Shown: positions 24,104 to 35,796 of the stretch, one piece after another
Position numbering within the stretch: position 1 is the first letter of the stretch
How the letters are laid out: every line of letters begins with the position of its first letter
Assembly (NCBI RefSeq): GCF_000247815.1
Contig: NC_021680.1
Location: 5,993,431 to 6,057,430, forward strand
DNA: 64,000 nt
Source: Ficedula albicollis
Taxonomy: Eukaryota; Chordata; Aves; Passeriformes; Muscicapidae
Direction: 5' to 3'
Program-made: the position numbers and the translations under genes
The notes under the pieces: model-generated
What the model saw: the letters and a program-made list of their open reading frames with translations, nothing else
Databases searched by the model: none
Told to the model about the DNA's origin: nothing

Positions 24104-26168
24104 ACACACACAAATCCAAACCAGTCCTTTTCAAGATTAATTTAAAAAGAGCATGGCATGACTGGAAGATGTGCAGCAGTTAACAGCAGCCACATTCATG
24201 AGGTTGCTTTTTCCCCAGAAAGAAAGCAGGAAAAAGTGGAAATGAGATAAGCCTTTTCAGCCCTGAGAAATGCTGAGACTGTTTAAACTTTGTAAGCATT
24301 TAGCTTGCTTAGTTCTTTGGGTTTTTTTTTCAAGGATTAATTTTTGATTAAAGTTTTTCAAAAATATGTTTAATTGAAATCAATCCTCCAAGCAATTTGT
24401 TGAAACTGTTTCCTGATCAAAACAAAATCAGAATAAATGACATCTGATTTAAAAATAATTGCAGCCAGTGATAATTAGTGTGTTCACAGGGAATTTTAAC
24501 AATTTTTGTGTAGTAGAAGACCAGGAACAAAGTCAACATGGCTTTGAGCTAATGTAAACACAGCCTTTTCAGAAGACACTACATAAGTGTGAAACTGGGG
24601 AAAATAGGATGTCTCTGAAATGAAAGACAGGTGCAAGAGAGAAATCTGGCTAAAAGGAAATAAGAATATGCATCACACATGTTAAAAAATTGATAAAAAA
24701 AAATCCATACCAGGATGAATGCCCTGGTTTGAAGAGGAATTTGTCTTGCACTTCCCCAGCATGGGATGTTACTCACTCCTAAGACTGTCTAGTTTATAAG
24801 AAAAGAGGCAGAAGCAACCTCAACTTCATTGAAACTCATAAATAAAACACCTCTCCACCTCCACCAAGCGCTGCTGTGCTAAAGTGTCACAGGAACTTCA
24901 CGGAAAAAAACGCTCCCAAACATTACAAGGGACAGCTTTGTTTCCTTGCAGCGTTTCTCGTGTTTTACCCACATCCTTCAGCTTCTGGGGGGAGCTGAAA
25001 GCTGCCAGGTGAAATCACCACATGCAGTTAAAGGCAGCCAAAGCACTCCCTGAGAGGGAGCTCAGTGTGACTATTGCAGAAGTGTCACTGACTGTCAGAG
25101 GCATTCCAGCTTTTTGGGGCCCTGCACGTCTTTGTGTGGCATGGATTAGCCATTCCTTGCTTACTCCTTCCTTCAAGGATCAGTCTGGAATGCTTCAAAT
25201 TCTGGCTGTGCTCACAATTTCACCTGACCAGATTTTTAAGGGAAAAAAAAAAAAATAGAGAGAATTTTAATTTAAGAACTGCAAAGGCTTTCCCTCATGT
25301 AAAAAAATACCTCAGAAAGCTTCAGTGAGGACTGAAAATCAATAGTGTTTTCTTTTTGCTAGGAATAATGGTTATTTCTGAGCAAAGCCCTGGTGCTGGA
25401 GAGGGCAGCTGTGGGAGACGTGCACATCCATCCCATGGATTCACGAGGGCTTTGTCTTTGGCTCCCATTTACACAGCATTAAATTCTGCTGTGTTGACTT
25501 TGAGCTTGACATGCCACTAAATCTTCAGTCCCCAAGCAGAGTCCTCTCCAAATCATGGTGCTTCACTGGCTGCCTCAGACCACAAGTGTCACCTTCATTT
25601 GAAATTATCTTGTCCCAAGTGTGCTTAAAACATTCTCACAGTTTTTGATGAGGTTGGGCCCCGTTCCAAGGCCATGGCCGAGCCAAAGCCCCTGCAAGGG
25701 AGGGGTTTTTTCCTGGCTGCTTTCAGGAGGGCTCTTTCCAGGTCTGCTCAGTCCCAAAGTAGGTCTGTTATTATGCAAAAGCAATTTACCAGCATGTGAG
25801 TTACGACTGAGAGGATCCATGCAGGTGTTCATGGGGTTTAATTAACGTGTTCACATCACACCTTTAATTAATTGGTGACAGCAGTCTCAAGTGTCACCAA
25901 GGCAAAGAAAGACAACCTTGCTGTCCAAGGCTCACATGAAGTGTAGAGGATTTTGTGCTTTCTGGGGTATGAGTCTGGGGGAACCTGAAGTTTTTGGATC
26001 AGGATGGTGTCTGAGAGCAGAAGTGACTGCACAGAATCTGCAGAGTTAAAATAAATACAGAAATGATCAAAAATTAAATTAGAACCACTGTTATAAAAAA
26101 AAATTACCCTTAAATGTTCCCTGAAAGCAGGAATGGGTCCTGTGGTATCAGTGAAACACCTCTGCTGG
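20898..26168. other. long unique AT-rich stretch, no gene seen
   Basis: 5.3 kb without a recognised CR1. Contents seen: T18 at 23445-23462, an AT-only palindrome-rich patch at about 23.75-23.80 kb, and the CA microsatellite at 24.07 kb. Frames such as 22706-23197 (+) and 21584-21877 (-) show no recognisable domain. Confidence 0.5.
24073..24113. repeat. (CA)n microsatellite
   Basis: About 20 CA dinucleotides with a single interruption (ACCACA) near the right end. Confidence 0.97.
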
Positions 26169-26505
26169 ATCATAGAATCAGGGGATTCCAGAGTGGTTTG
26201 AGTTGGAAGGGAATTTTAAAAAATCATCTTTCCAACCCCCTGCCATGGGCAGAGACACCTTTCACTGTCCCGGGTTGCTCCATCCAGCCTGGCCTTGGGC
26301 ACTGCCAGGGATCCAGGGGCAGCCACAGCTCCTGTGGGCACCCTGTGCCAGGGCCTGCCCACCCTCACAGGGAGCAATTCCTTCACAGCATCCCCTCTAA
26401 CCCTGCCCTCTGGAGTGGGAAGCCATTCCCCCTGCTCCTGTGACTCCAGCCTCTTGCAAACAGTCCCCCTCCATCTCCCTTGTAGATCTCTACACCTTCA
26501 TCTGT
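26169..26505 (-). mobile_element. CR1 fragment (minus strand), about 335 bp
   Basis: Starts at the reverse-complement terminus 'atcatagaatcaggg' and continues through 'gagttggaagggaattttaa', 'ccctgccatgggcagagaca', 'gccagggatccaggggcagc', 'accctgtgccagggcctgcc', 'caccctcacagggagcaatt' and 'ctaaccctgccctctggag'. One of the longer tails in the window. Confidence 0.95.
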
Positions 26506-26842
26506 TTGACGAAATGTGAGAGCGAACTCACTCTTTTTTCATCAACAGGCTCATTGTGCAGATTCTGCCTCAAATGCCTTTTTAATCTCTTCAGCTCAGT
26601 CTAGCAGTAAACTCAGTAAACTTCCAGAGCTGTGTGTCAGCATTTGTCTCCGCACACAAATATGTGATTTGCTGATAAGGCAGATCGGAAGCTGGTTAAT
26701 TGCATCGGATTTCTCCCTGAAAAGCCTTTTTAACTACCCTCAAATATCATCCAGGCTGAGGCTAAGTACATGTTTGAATATTTCCTTCAGTTCTCTGCTG
26801 ACAAAACTGCTGATGTGGTTGTTCTTACATCTTATGATTGAT

Positions 26843-26843
<1 letters not shown>
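26506..26843. other. unique sequence before an A-rich block
   Basis: A frame at 26516-26905 (+) is open across this stretch and ends in poly-Lys from the A run. No recognised domain, and no AATAAA signal placed upstream of the A run, so I do not call a retrocopy. Confidence 0.45.
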
Positions 26844-26897
<54 letters not shown>

Positions 26898-26905
26898 AAA
26901 TTTAA

Positions 26906-26937
<32 letters not shown>

Positions 26938-26955
26938 AAAAAAGAAAAGGCAAAA
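26844..26955. repeat. A-rich block (A50 plus A19, AAAAG words)
   Basis: A50 (26844-26893), then 'ggcaaaattt', A19, GAAAA units and a second 'ggcaaaattt'. The repeated 'aaggcaaaattt' suggests the A-rich block was partly duplicated. Confidence 0.93.
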
Positions 26956-27301
26956 TTTTAATCCTAACACAAACACACAGATGAGAGACGCTCCAAGGAA
27001 GGCAATTTTGTACAGAACTGATTTTCATAAAGACTTTCAAGCGTTTCCTCCTTCATCAGTGTTTGTTCCTAAGCATCAGACACTAAAGTAAATTGAAGTT
27101 TTTCCTACTGATGTAATTTGAATTTATTTTGGTGGCTTTTGACCATCTTTTATCTTGTGATTTGTTCCCAGCAGTAAATATTTGGTGAACAGTTGTTCAC
27201 TCAAAGACATTTTTTGTCAGGATATCAGACTTGCCTTCCTTATTAATTTGCCCTGATACCTTATTCCTGAATAATTTCAGGGATTATCTTTGTTCACCAG
27301 T

Positions 27302-27577
27302 CACAAAATCCCAGAATCCCAGAATGGTTTGGGTTGGCAGTGACCTTAAAGCCCATCCAGTTCCACCCCCTGCCCTGGACAGGGACACTTTCCATTGTCC
27401 CAGGTTGCTCCAAGCTCTGTCCAACCAAGCCTTGGACACTTCCAGGGATCCAGGGGCAGTGACCTTAAAGCCCATCCAGTTCCACCCCCTGCCCTGGACA
27501 GGGACACTTTCCATTGTCCCAGGTTGCTCCAAGCTCTGTCCAACCAAGCCTTGGACACTTCCAGGGATCCAGGGGCA
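27302..27577 (-). mobile_element. CR1 3' tail (minus strand) with internal duplication
   Basis: The reverse-complement terminus 'cccagaatcccagaatggtt' leads into 'agcccatccagttccacccc', 'tgtcccaggttgctccaagc' and 'acacttccagggatccaggg'. The tail is then repeated from 'cagtgaccttaaagcc'. 5' truncated at about 27577. Confidence 0.94.
27338..27575. repeat. 119-bp tandem duplication inside CR1, copies apparently identical
   Basis: Units 27338-27456 and 27457-27575 match throughout by eye. The whole duplication lies within the CR1 tail. Confidence 0.95.
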
Positions 27578-30500
27578 GCTCATTTGGTTCATCCTTTCTG
27601 CTTTTCAAACACTCTCATAAAAGTTTCTGTTTTGTTGAACACAAAAGAGAAACAAATTACACACAGAAGTACTCTGACACCCATCTTCCATCATGGATTT
27701 GATCTCCTGGCTCTCTTCAGTCTCTTTTAACATTGCAGATTTTTTTGGGTAAACAAAGGAAAGCCTAATTAAAACTTTAGACTTTTTTCTGTCTTCTCTT
27801 CTGCTAGCATTTACCACCTCAACACCATGCTGACAGCAAGGAAAATTTGCTTATTTGTGATGCACTCCATCTCACATCCTGTAATCCTGGTGCAAAACTG
27901 CATTCCCAGGTGGAAAGGAGCACCAAAGGCAAAATAGAGCATCCTCTCTGGCAACTCTTCTCACCCTTGAATTCCTACGAAAAAATTCCCAGTTTCCTCC
28001 CTTTCTCTGACGTTTGATTTGCTTGTAACACCATAACTTAGAAACAGCAAATCTCAACATCTCCAAAATCCACAGGGTTGGGTCTACAATGGCATCAATT
28101 ACTTCAGCTTTGTCACAGCTCTGAATGTCTAAGTTGTTGTCCCCAAAAGTTTCCAGCCTGTCTCGCACTGCCATGACCTCTTCTCCCATCAGCTGGAATT
28201 CAATACTCCCCATTTTATTTGCTGTGCCAACAGGAGTTGAATTTCTGCTCCAAATAAGTTCCCTGCTTGACACAAAGCCCATAAAAAGTCATGGAGAAGG
28301 TTTAGGTCAGGAATGGGTAGTTGGGAATGGAGAAATCCCAGTGGAAATGAGAGTGCAAAGGGAGAGGGATGGGGTGGAGGACATGGGAATCTCACAAGCC
28401 AAGTCCCCAGCGTGGCTGGAGAGGAAGGACCCAGGGATGCAGAGTGAGGGAGAGCCAGCTGAGAGAAAAATGCATCTGTAATTAATCTGTGGCCTTGGAC
28501 TGAGGCTGATGGATCAGCTGTGACACAGAATTAGAGCTGGAGATGCAAAGTGAGATGCATTTGGATGCAGGGGAAACATGGCCCAGCAGAAGTGGGTGAA
28601 TCATCCAACAAGACACAAGCCAGGAGGAGGTGGAAGCAGGGCAGAACTGGAAAGCAAACTCCTGGAGAAAACTAAGCTGCCAGTGTGAGAAAAGGAGTGG
28701 GAGACTGGAAGGGAGCGCTCAAGGTGGAAGAAAATGAGACATACAGAGTTTAGGAGAAAAAATAAAAACAGAGAGGTGTCATGGAATACTTACCGTGTCA
28801 TTCCCATTCTTCCACTACTCCCATCCCACCAAAAAAATGGGTGAACATACGTTTATGTGCTGAATTGAGCTTAATATTCACCAATATATCACCGAGCAGA
28901 TTTAAGCCAGCTCAAACTCTACTTTCTTTAATGTTTTATAACATTTTTTTCCTTCAATTTTTTCCCTTCATTTACAACTTTTTCTCCTTTTCTTTGACCC
29001 AAAGACAAAAAATTGTCACCCATCAGTACCAAGCAATTCACCCTCCAGCTGGATCAGCAAATTGTGATTATTCACATGAGTCATATGGTTGTTTTTCTGC
29101 TCCTGGGCTTTGAATCCCAATGGGAAAGATAAGATTATTTCTCTTAAGGCTTTGGGCAGGAATTGATCACTTCCTACTCCTAAATACAAGTCACACCCTG
29201 CATTCATGTTGGTTGTGGGCATGATGGGACTTTAAGCTGTTCAAATACATCAGAATTCATGCCTTAGAAGATAAGAAAAATCAAAATATAGGAAAGAAAT
29301 AGTTCAAATGGTAATGCTTAGCAATTCAGGAGAAAAATACTCATGTTTATAGGGTTTTAAATATTTTTTTTAGAGTTTTCAAACCTTATCCTGTATCACA
29401 GGAGATTTGTCACAGTCACTCACTGATCAACCAGAAATGCACTTGCCCTGTCACAGGGACAGCTGGAAAATAAACGTGCCCCGATATTTTTATTGCATGT
29501 TGTCATTGAACTGGAGCAGGGGACCTTGGGGGACAGGCAAATGGATCATTTTAATTAACACTTAATTGTGCTTGACACCTGAAATTCTGCTAAGCCTCTC
29601 CCCTGCCAGACCCAATAAGTGAAGGATGTCTGTGCAGCACCGTACCAACAGGCATGAGCTGGGAATTACTCCCAGCTGCAGGATGGAACTTCCTTGCCTC
29701 ATTTTCCTGTGGAGAAAGCAGAGCATTGTGGTTTTAAATCCTAAAGTCAGGAAGATAACCAGATTTTCAGCTGCCAAAACCCAGGAATGATTTCCATGGA
29801 AGTGAGGGTTTTCTTTGTGGCTAGAATAATTGAAAAGTTTCATAGAGAACAAATCAATCAGCGATTAAAAAACACACATGCGCCACCATCCTCCTCTGTG
29901 GTGAGAAATTCAGCACAAATATCAAACCATTTAAAAATATGTAAATGTCACCTTGAGATGTTGGGGGGAAACTCACACTGAGAGGTAGAAAACTTGAGGA
30001 AGGTTTATTTCCATACTCTCAGGAAGGTATTAGCATTGTCCCACCTTCTATTGTTCTACTTGTATCATTAGCTTTTATTAGCATTGCATTGAGCACACCC
30101 TGCTTTATGACACTGCAACATAAATCAAGGCAGAGCCTCCCCAGTGACTCATATAAGCCAGCAAGCTCCAAATAAAAGAAAGTCTTGACAGATGGGAAGG
30201 CAACACAAACCGCAGAAGGCTGTTAAACTTCTTTTTTCCCCATTTTAAACCAAAGTATACAGCTGGAGATGAGAGCATTTTTATAGGTTAAATGCCAGTG
30301 AAAGAAAACTGGGGAACACTGTGAGTTCTCCATTACCTGGGCCCCCCAACTGCTCCTGGCACAAAGATCACACCACTTTAACAAGATCACCGTCCCCAAA
30401 ACTCCAGTTTCCCATGCATCCTGATATCCATGTTGTCCATTCCCTGGTGGGAAGAGGGACAAAGCAGTGTCCTCTCCTGGAAGAGGCTGAGGCAAGGTGA

Positions 30501-31617
30501 TGTCCCCAGCTGAGAGGGGCTGATCCCCCAAAGGGCTCTGGTCCTCACAGCTCATGGGCACCCCTGTCCTTCCCTTTCCTCCCAAAGACATTTTAGCCAG
30601 CAGGGAGAGCTCAGAGCTCACCAAACCTCTGCAAATCAGCTTCATCCCGAGCCTGGTGTGCCTCCTTTGCCCAAAATCAGAGTGAGAGGCACACAGCAGG
30701 CGCTGTCCCTCAGCAGAGCACCAGCACGAGAAGCTCACCCTGGCTTTTCCTCCTCCATGGGAGACGCCAATGATATTTCAGGAAATGTTGCCTAAGCTGT
30801 GGTGGACCAAAGGCACAAACTCCTTAAAAATGGCTTTGCCACCTACAGCTGTAGGTGGCAGCCTGGGTTTAACTTAATTACATTAATTAGTTTGACAATC
30901 TGAGATGAAATGGTGGTTAGCAACTTTGGAGCAGAGGGGGATGTTAGCAAGGAAAGCAGTGATAAAATCAAATTCCCTTATGGATAGAGCCTTGCAAGCA
31001 ATTATCTGAGATGTTGGCTGGCTGTGGGTAGTGCTGAAGAGCTAAATGTCTCTGTTGAGTCCATGTTTCATGATGTTACAGGGTTATTTTGGTGCCCAAA
31101 CTCTCTTGAAATTGTTTTACAGGGCTCAGCTTGTTGCAATCAGAGATTCTTTCCAAAAGTGCCCACATATCAGGAAGGCTTTACTCCCAAAATGTGATTT
31201 TTTTCAGAGTTAGGTGGGGTTTTTTTAAAATACATTATCCTAAAAATTTCAAAAGAAAACAAAAAATAGCACCCAGAACATATGAAGTCTGAATTTCAGC
31301 TGTGATGGGCCTGCTAACAATCCAAACAAGATTTGCAATAAACAAGCAATTTCCTGATGCTGTTTAAACCTCATGAACAGAAATCCTGTTGTTCTCCTGG
31401 GTGATTCCCAGGGAAGGGGTCCTTGGGACATTTTGTCTCTTGCAGTTACCCATCATGAAGTTCTAACCACTGTTAGAGACAATGATTCAATTAGAAATTA
31501 ATGGAGAGGCACATTGATATAACCAATTCTGTTTAAAATACCAGTTGGTTAAGTTGGTACAGTCCCCTTATGCTTCAATTGTGAGAAACCTCATGGACAT
31601 GGATGAGAGACTATTTC
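27578..31617. other. unique sequence, no gene seen
   Basis: 4 kb without a recognised TE. Open frames on the minus strand at 27872-28282 (136 codons) and 30223-30738 (171 codons) have no domain I recognise; the first is listed as a finding. A perfect 24-bp palindrome lies at 30837-30860. The 28.3-28.75 kb part is G/A rich. Confidence 0.5.
30837..30860. repeat. perfect 24-bp palindrome
   Basis: Half-site TGCCACCTACAG, centred on AGCT, followed by its exact complement. It could extrude as a 12-bp hairpin. Confidence 0.85.
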
Positions 31618-31724
31618 CAAGGGTCTGGAGTGACAGGACACAGGGAAAGGCTTCCCACTGCCAGAGGGCAGGGTTAGATGGGATTTTGGGAAAAAATTCT
31701 TCCCTGTGAGGGTGGTAAAGCCCT

Positions 31725-31774
<50 letters not shown>

Positions 31775-31890
31775 TGTGAGGGTGGTGAGGCCCTGGCACA
31801 GGGTGCCCAGAGAAGCTGTGGCTGCCCCTGGATCCCTGGCAGTGTCCAAAGTTGGGTTGGATGGGGCTTGGAGCCACCTGGGACATCTAG
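31618..31890 (+). mobile_element. CR1 3' part (plus strand) interrupted by G run
   Basis: Has 'ggtctggagtgacaggacac', 'ccagagggcagggttagatg', 'ttcttccctgtgagggtggt', then 47 G, then a repeat of 'ccctgtgagggtggtgaggc', followed by 'gaagctgtggctgcccctgg' and 'atccctggcagtgtccaaag'. The terminus is lost after 'ggagccacctgggacat'. Confidence 0.93.
31725..31771. repeat. G homopolymer, 47 nt, flanked by duplicated CR1 sequence
   Basis: Left flank 31702-31724 and right flank from 31772 are near-copies of the same CR1 segment ('ccctgtgagggtggt'). The G run therefore sits at the junction of a duplication. Confidence 0.95.
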
Positions 31891-34375
31891 TGCTTTTGCA
31901 TAACAAAGTTGGTAGTGACAGTGTACCTTACAGACGCTGAACCTCGTGTACATAACTATGCTGTCTGCTTTCCCTGACTGTATTTATTGGCATAAACCAT
32001 TCTGGGATTCTAGGATATAATAACTAACACCTAGGAGAAGTAATCAAAGAATACAGAATATGAAAGCTGATAATAAAGTTATCAGCTTGGTGCAAAACAT
32101 GAGACATTTAAGTTTGCATTATTTTAGCATGGCTGGAAAAGCCACTCAAGCTGGAAAATCAGCCAAGATTTTTTCGGCTGTTTTGCTCTTCTCCCATCCC
32201 TAATTCTGTCCCTGAAATGCTCCACATGCCCAGGGAATCAGGAGCCTTGAGGGCCATGTGTTGTTCTGGTTGTGGTGAGCAGTGATTTCATGGGTATTAT
32301 GCCCACAGTGATGTGCATGACTTTGGTTGCACAGGTTGATTTGAATAATTTTTTTTTTTTTTTTTTACAGAAAATCTGTTTTCCCACTAGCTAGCCATTT
32401 AGATCACACACATCCAGTTAATTTCATCCAAATACCAACACATGCAGGACTTACCTCATCAGAACCATCCCAATAATTGTTTTGCACCAGCCTCACCTGT
32501 TATGTTATAGAGCAAAAAGAAGGACCTGCAGCTGGCACCAAACATTTTGAAAATTCTGTTTCATGAGAACAGATGCAGCAGATTTTTATCAAGAACCAGG
32601 CCCAGGTTGGCTGTGCTGGGGGAGCAGGGAGATGTTATCCCCCTGAGGTTTTAGCAGCTACAGAACACCTTTGACCCCCAACTAAAAACTAACTGGAATT
32701 CTACCATGGAATTTAATGAAAACTTGACAGAAAATCTCCACTGAATGGAGTCTTTTCCCATTTCCATGGTGAGGCCTCAAGTGGGGTGGGATTTTTCTGG
32801 TCATGAAAATGTTGGGGGCTGAGGTATGTTGGGCTTGTATGAGGTATATTGGGCTTTTTTAGGGAAAAAGAGAGAAGCTAAGAAAGAAGCAGTTGCCAAG
32901 ATGACAAGGAAATAATAGAGTTTCCAAAGAAATAGAATTTAGAACATCTGCTGCTCCCTCTACAAATCCTCTGAAACAATCATTTAATCTGGGGACCATC
33001 CGAGGTTAGAACATTATTAAATAGAGCATGGCAAAAACGCATCACAAGCTCTACAAGAACTTTGGGAGGAAAATCTACCCTGAACTGGAACAAAAGGCAG
33101 AAGTTGAGATATTTCAGACCTAAATTCCCCCAAGTTGTATTGGATCCCTGAAACATTTAATTTCAACTAAATTTAAAATTTTGTTGGTATTATGTTTCAT
33201 TACTCTTTTTGTTTTCCACTAAGAATTGGGTTTATATCTTGAAAGAATTTGTTGAATAAATTGAAGAAACTGAACACAACAGGAAATTTATCAAAAGAAG
33301 CCTCTTTTTAAAGTTTCAGATTTAACACAAAAAACCCAGTGATCAGCTTTAAACACAAGCAACATCCACATTGAGTCCACGAGGCTTCCAGCACCAAAAG
33401 CCTTCAGCTCATACACATTTTATTTTCATGGCACAACAAGCTAAGAAGCACTGATAGCTAGGTCTCTGATATGGGAGGGGTGGGAAATCTCCCTGGTTTT
33501 TTAGCAGTTGTTGTTTTGTGTGCCTTATAATATACGTTAGTAAAAAGCTGTAATTCCTATCCTCCTATCTTTGCCTAAGAGCCCCTTAATTTCAAAATTA
33601 CACTAATTCAGAAAGAGAGGATTTGCTTTCTCCATTTCAAGGTGGGGGGTCCCTGCTTTCCCTAGCAGACACCTGTCTTTCAAACCAAGACAACAACAGA
33701 GAGGAAAATCTGTACAGTTCATTCCCTGGATGCCTCAGGTCCATTAAAACACATATTATTAAATCTCCAATTCTGGCTTTATACAGAAAATAATTTTTGT
33801 GTAAATGAGGAGCCCAAATTACAGCAATTCGTGTGCATTTTCCCACTATTTTTACCAAGGCTCTGTTTTGTTCCCATAAATCACCAGGAGTGGCAAACTG
33901 CTCCAAAACATCTCCCAGTTTGAGGAAGTTCTGCTGTGTCCTGGAAATCAAGGAGACAGCCCTTGGAGGGATTACCTTGTCCAAGACACAGTTAATCATC
34001 AAAAGCAGAGACTTTTACAATGCCTCAAAGTCTTCCCAGAAAGCACTGGCTGGGCTCCAGCTGGATTCCCAAGTTACTCCTGACTTTTCACTGGATCTGA
34101 TGTCTTTACTACCCAACTACTCACTGTGGTAGGAATTCCTGTTCTCACAACTCAGCAGGAATTTCCCATGTCCAAAAAGGTGTTTCCTCCTGCTCTGTCT
34201 GCCCCTGTGGAACACCCATTCATCAGGACCAGCAGCAGCAGCAGCATTTCCACCTTTCATTTATATTTTTTGTGATGTAAATGCATGGAGGTCTGCTATG
34301 ATATATTTAATTCAAAATTCCCACAGGGGGAAGAGCAAAGCTGGAACAAGGAAGGAACAAGGTGGAAGAATGAAC
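31891..34375. other. AT-rich unique DNA, no gene seen
   Basis: Holds T18 (32349-32366), a 20-bp tandem pair at 32821-32860 ('gaggtat.ttgggctt') and a short (CAG)5 at about 34.23 kb. A 121-codon minus-strand frame at 33637-34002 has no recognised domain. Confidence 0.5.
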
Positions 34376-34509
34376 ACTGGAAGTGTCCAAGGTCAGGTTG
34401 GACAGGGTTTGGAGCAACTGGGACAGTGGAAGGTGTCCCTGCCCTTTGCAGGGATGGAACTGGATGAGCTTTAAGTTCTCTCCCAACTCAACCCAATCCA
34501 TAATTCTGT
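34376..34509 (+). mobile_element. CR1 3' tail (plus strand)
   Basis: 'ctggaagtgtccaaggtcag', 'gtttggagcaactgggacag', 'tggaaggtgtccctgccctt', 'gatgagctttaagttctc', 'ccataattctg'. Diverged and 5' truncated. Confidence 0.9.
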
Positions 34510-35177
34510 TGGCTCCATCACCATACTCTGGCAGATCCATACCTTCCAAATAACTGAGGCTATCAAAAACCTGAGTATCCAAAAACAACATTGAGAAAAT
34601 GACATTTACAACTTCCTGGGAAGCAGCTTAAGTGCTCAGCTGAGAAAACGAGAGGGGACATGTGGAAACTCCAATAAAAGAAAAGTCAGTGAAATGTCTC
34701 ATTCTTTCCAGTAAGTGGATTAAGAGTTCTGGTAAGAAAGCTGAGGTCAAGCTTGATAACTTTCAAAGGAAAAACATCACGTTCTAGAAGCTTCTATGAG
34801 AGCTGAAGCCAAGTTTTTAATTCTATAAGCCTTTTTCTAATTCTTGCAAAATTAAAACAGAAACAAAGAGAAAAATATCAGTGAAAGTATGAAAAGAATG
34901 AATGTGATGAGATAATTAGGTGATTAAGCCCCAAGCTGTTCTTGGAACTGATCAGAAATGCCTTGGAAAACATCATTCCACAAATCCAACTTCACACCCT
35001 GTTACACTCTGAAATTGTAATTTTCATTTTTTCCTATTATCTGCATTTTCATGGATAAATTTTGCTTGACCCTTGGTAAAATGCATATGATTTTCCATAA
35101 TATTTTGTTAAGGAGGGAAAAAATCCACAACAACTAACCAACACACAAAAATCCCAAATGAATGAAAAGGGGAGATG
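34510..35177. other. AT-rich unique DNA, no gene seen
   Basis: Nothing recognised. Ends at the AAGGG array. Confidence 0.5.
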
Positions 35178-35796
35178 AAGGGAAGGGAAGGGAAGGGAAG
35201 GGAAGGGAAGGGAAGGGAAGGGAAGGGAAGGGAAGGGAAGGGAAGGGAAGGGAAGGGAAGGGAAGGGAAGGGAAGGGAAGGGAAGGGAAGGGAAGGGAAG
35301 GGAAGGGAAGGGAAGGGAAGGGAAGGGAAGGGAAGGGAAGGGAAGGGAAGGGAAGGGAAGGGAAGGGAAGGGAAGGGAAGGGAAGGGAAGGGAAGGGAAG
35401 GGAAGGGAAGGGAAGGGAAGGGAAGGGAAGGGAAGGGAAGGGAAGGGAAGGGAAGGGAAGGGAAGGGAAGGGAAGGGAAGGGAAGGGAAGGGAAGGGAAG
35501 GGAAGGGAAGGGAAGGGAAGGGAAGGGAAGGGAAGGGAAGGGAAGGGAAGGGAAGGGAAGGGAAGGGAAGGGAAGGGAAGGGAAGGGAAGGGAAGGGAAG
35601 GGAAGGGAAGGGAAGGGAAGGGAAGGGAAGGGAAGGGAAGGGAAGGGAAGGGAAGGGAAGGGAAGGGAAGGGAAGGGAAGGGAAGGGAAGGGAAGGGAAG
35701 GGAAGGGAAGGGAAGGGAAGGGAAGGGAAGGGAAGGGAAGGGAAGGGAAGGGAAGGGAGGGGAAGGGAAGGGAAGGGAAGGGAAGGGAAGGGAAGG
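35178..35796. repeat. (AAGGG)n pentanucleotide array, about 124 units
   Basis: 619 nt of pure AAGGG with one substitution that I can see (G at 35759, giving 'gggagggg'). Three pentamers encode Gly-Lys-Gly-Arg-Glu, so the 229- and 208-codon frames here are artefacts. The motif is the same as that of the human RFC1 intronic expansion linked to CANVAS. AAGGG repeats can form G-quadruplex or triplex structures. This is the purest long array in the window. Confidence 0.98.

Noticed and set aside
34225..34250. CAG repeat expansion
   Set aside because: Only about five CAG units, within normal background.
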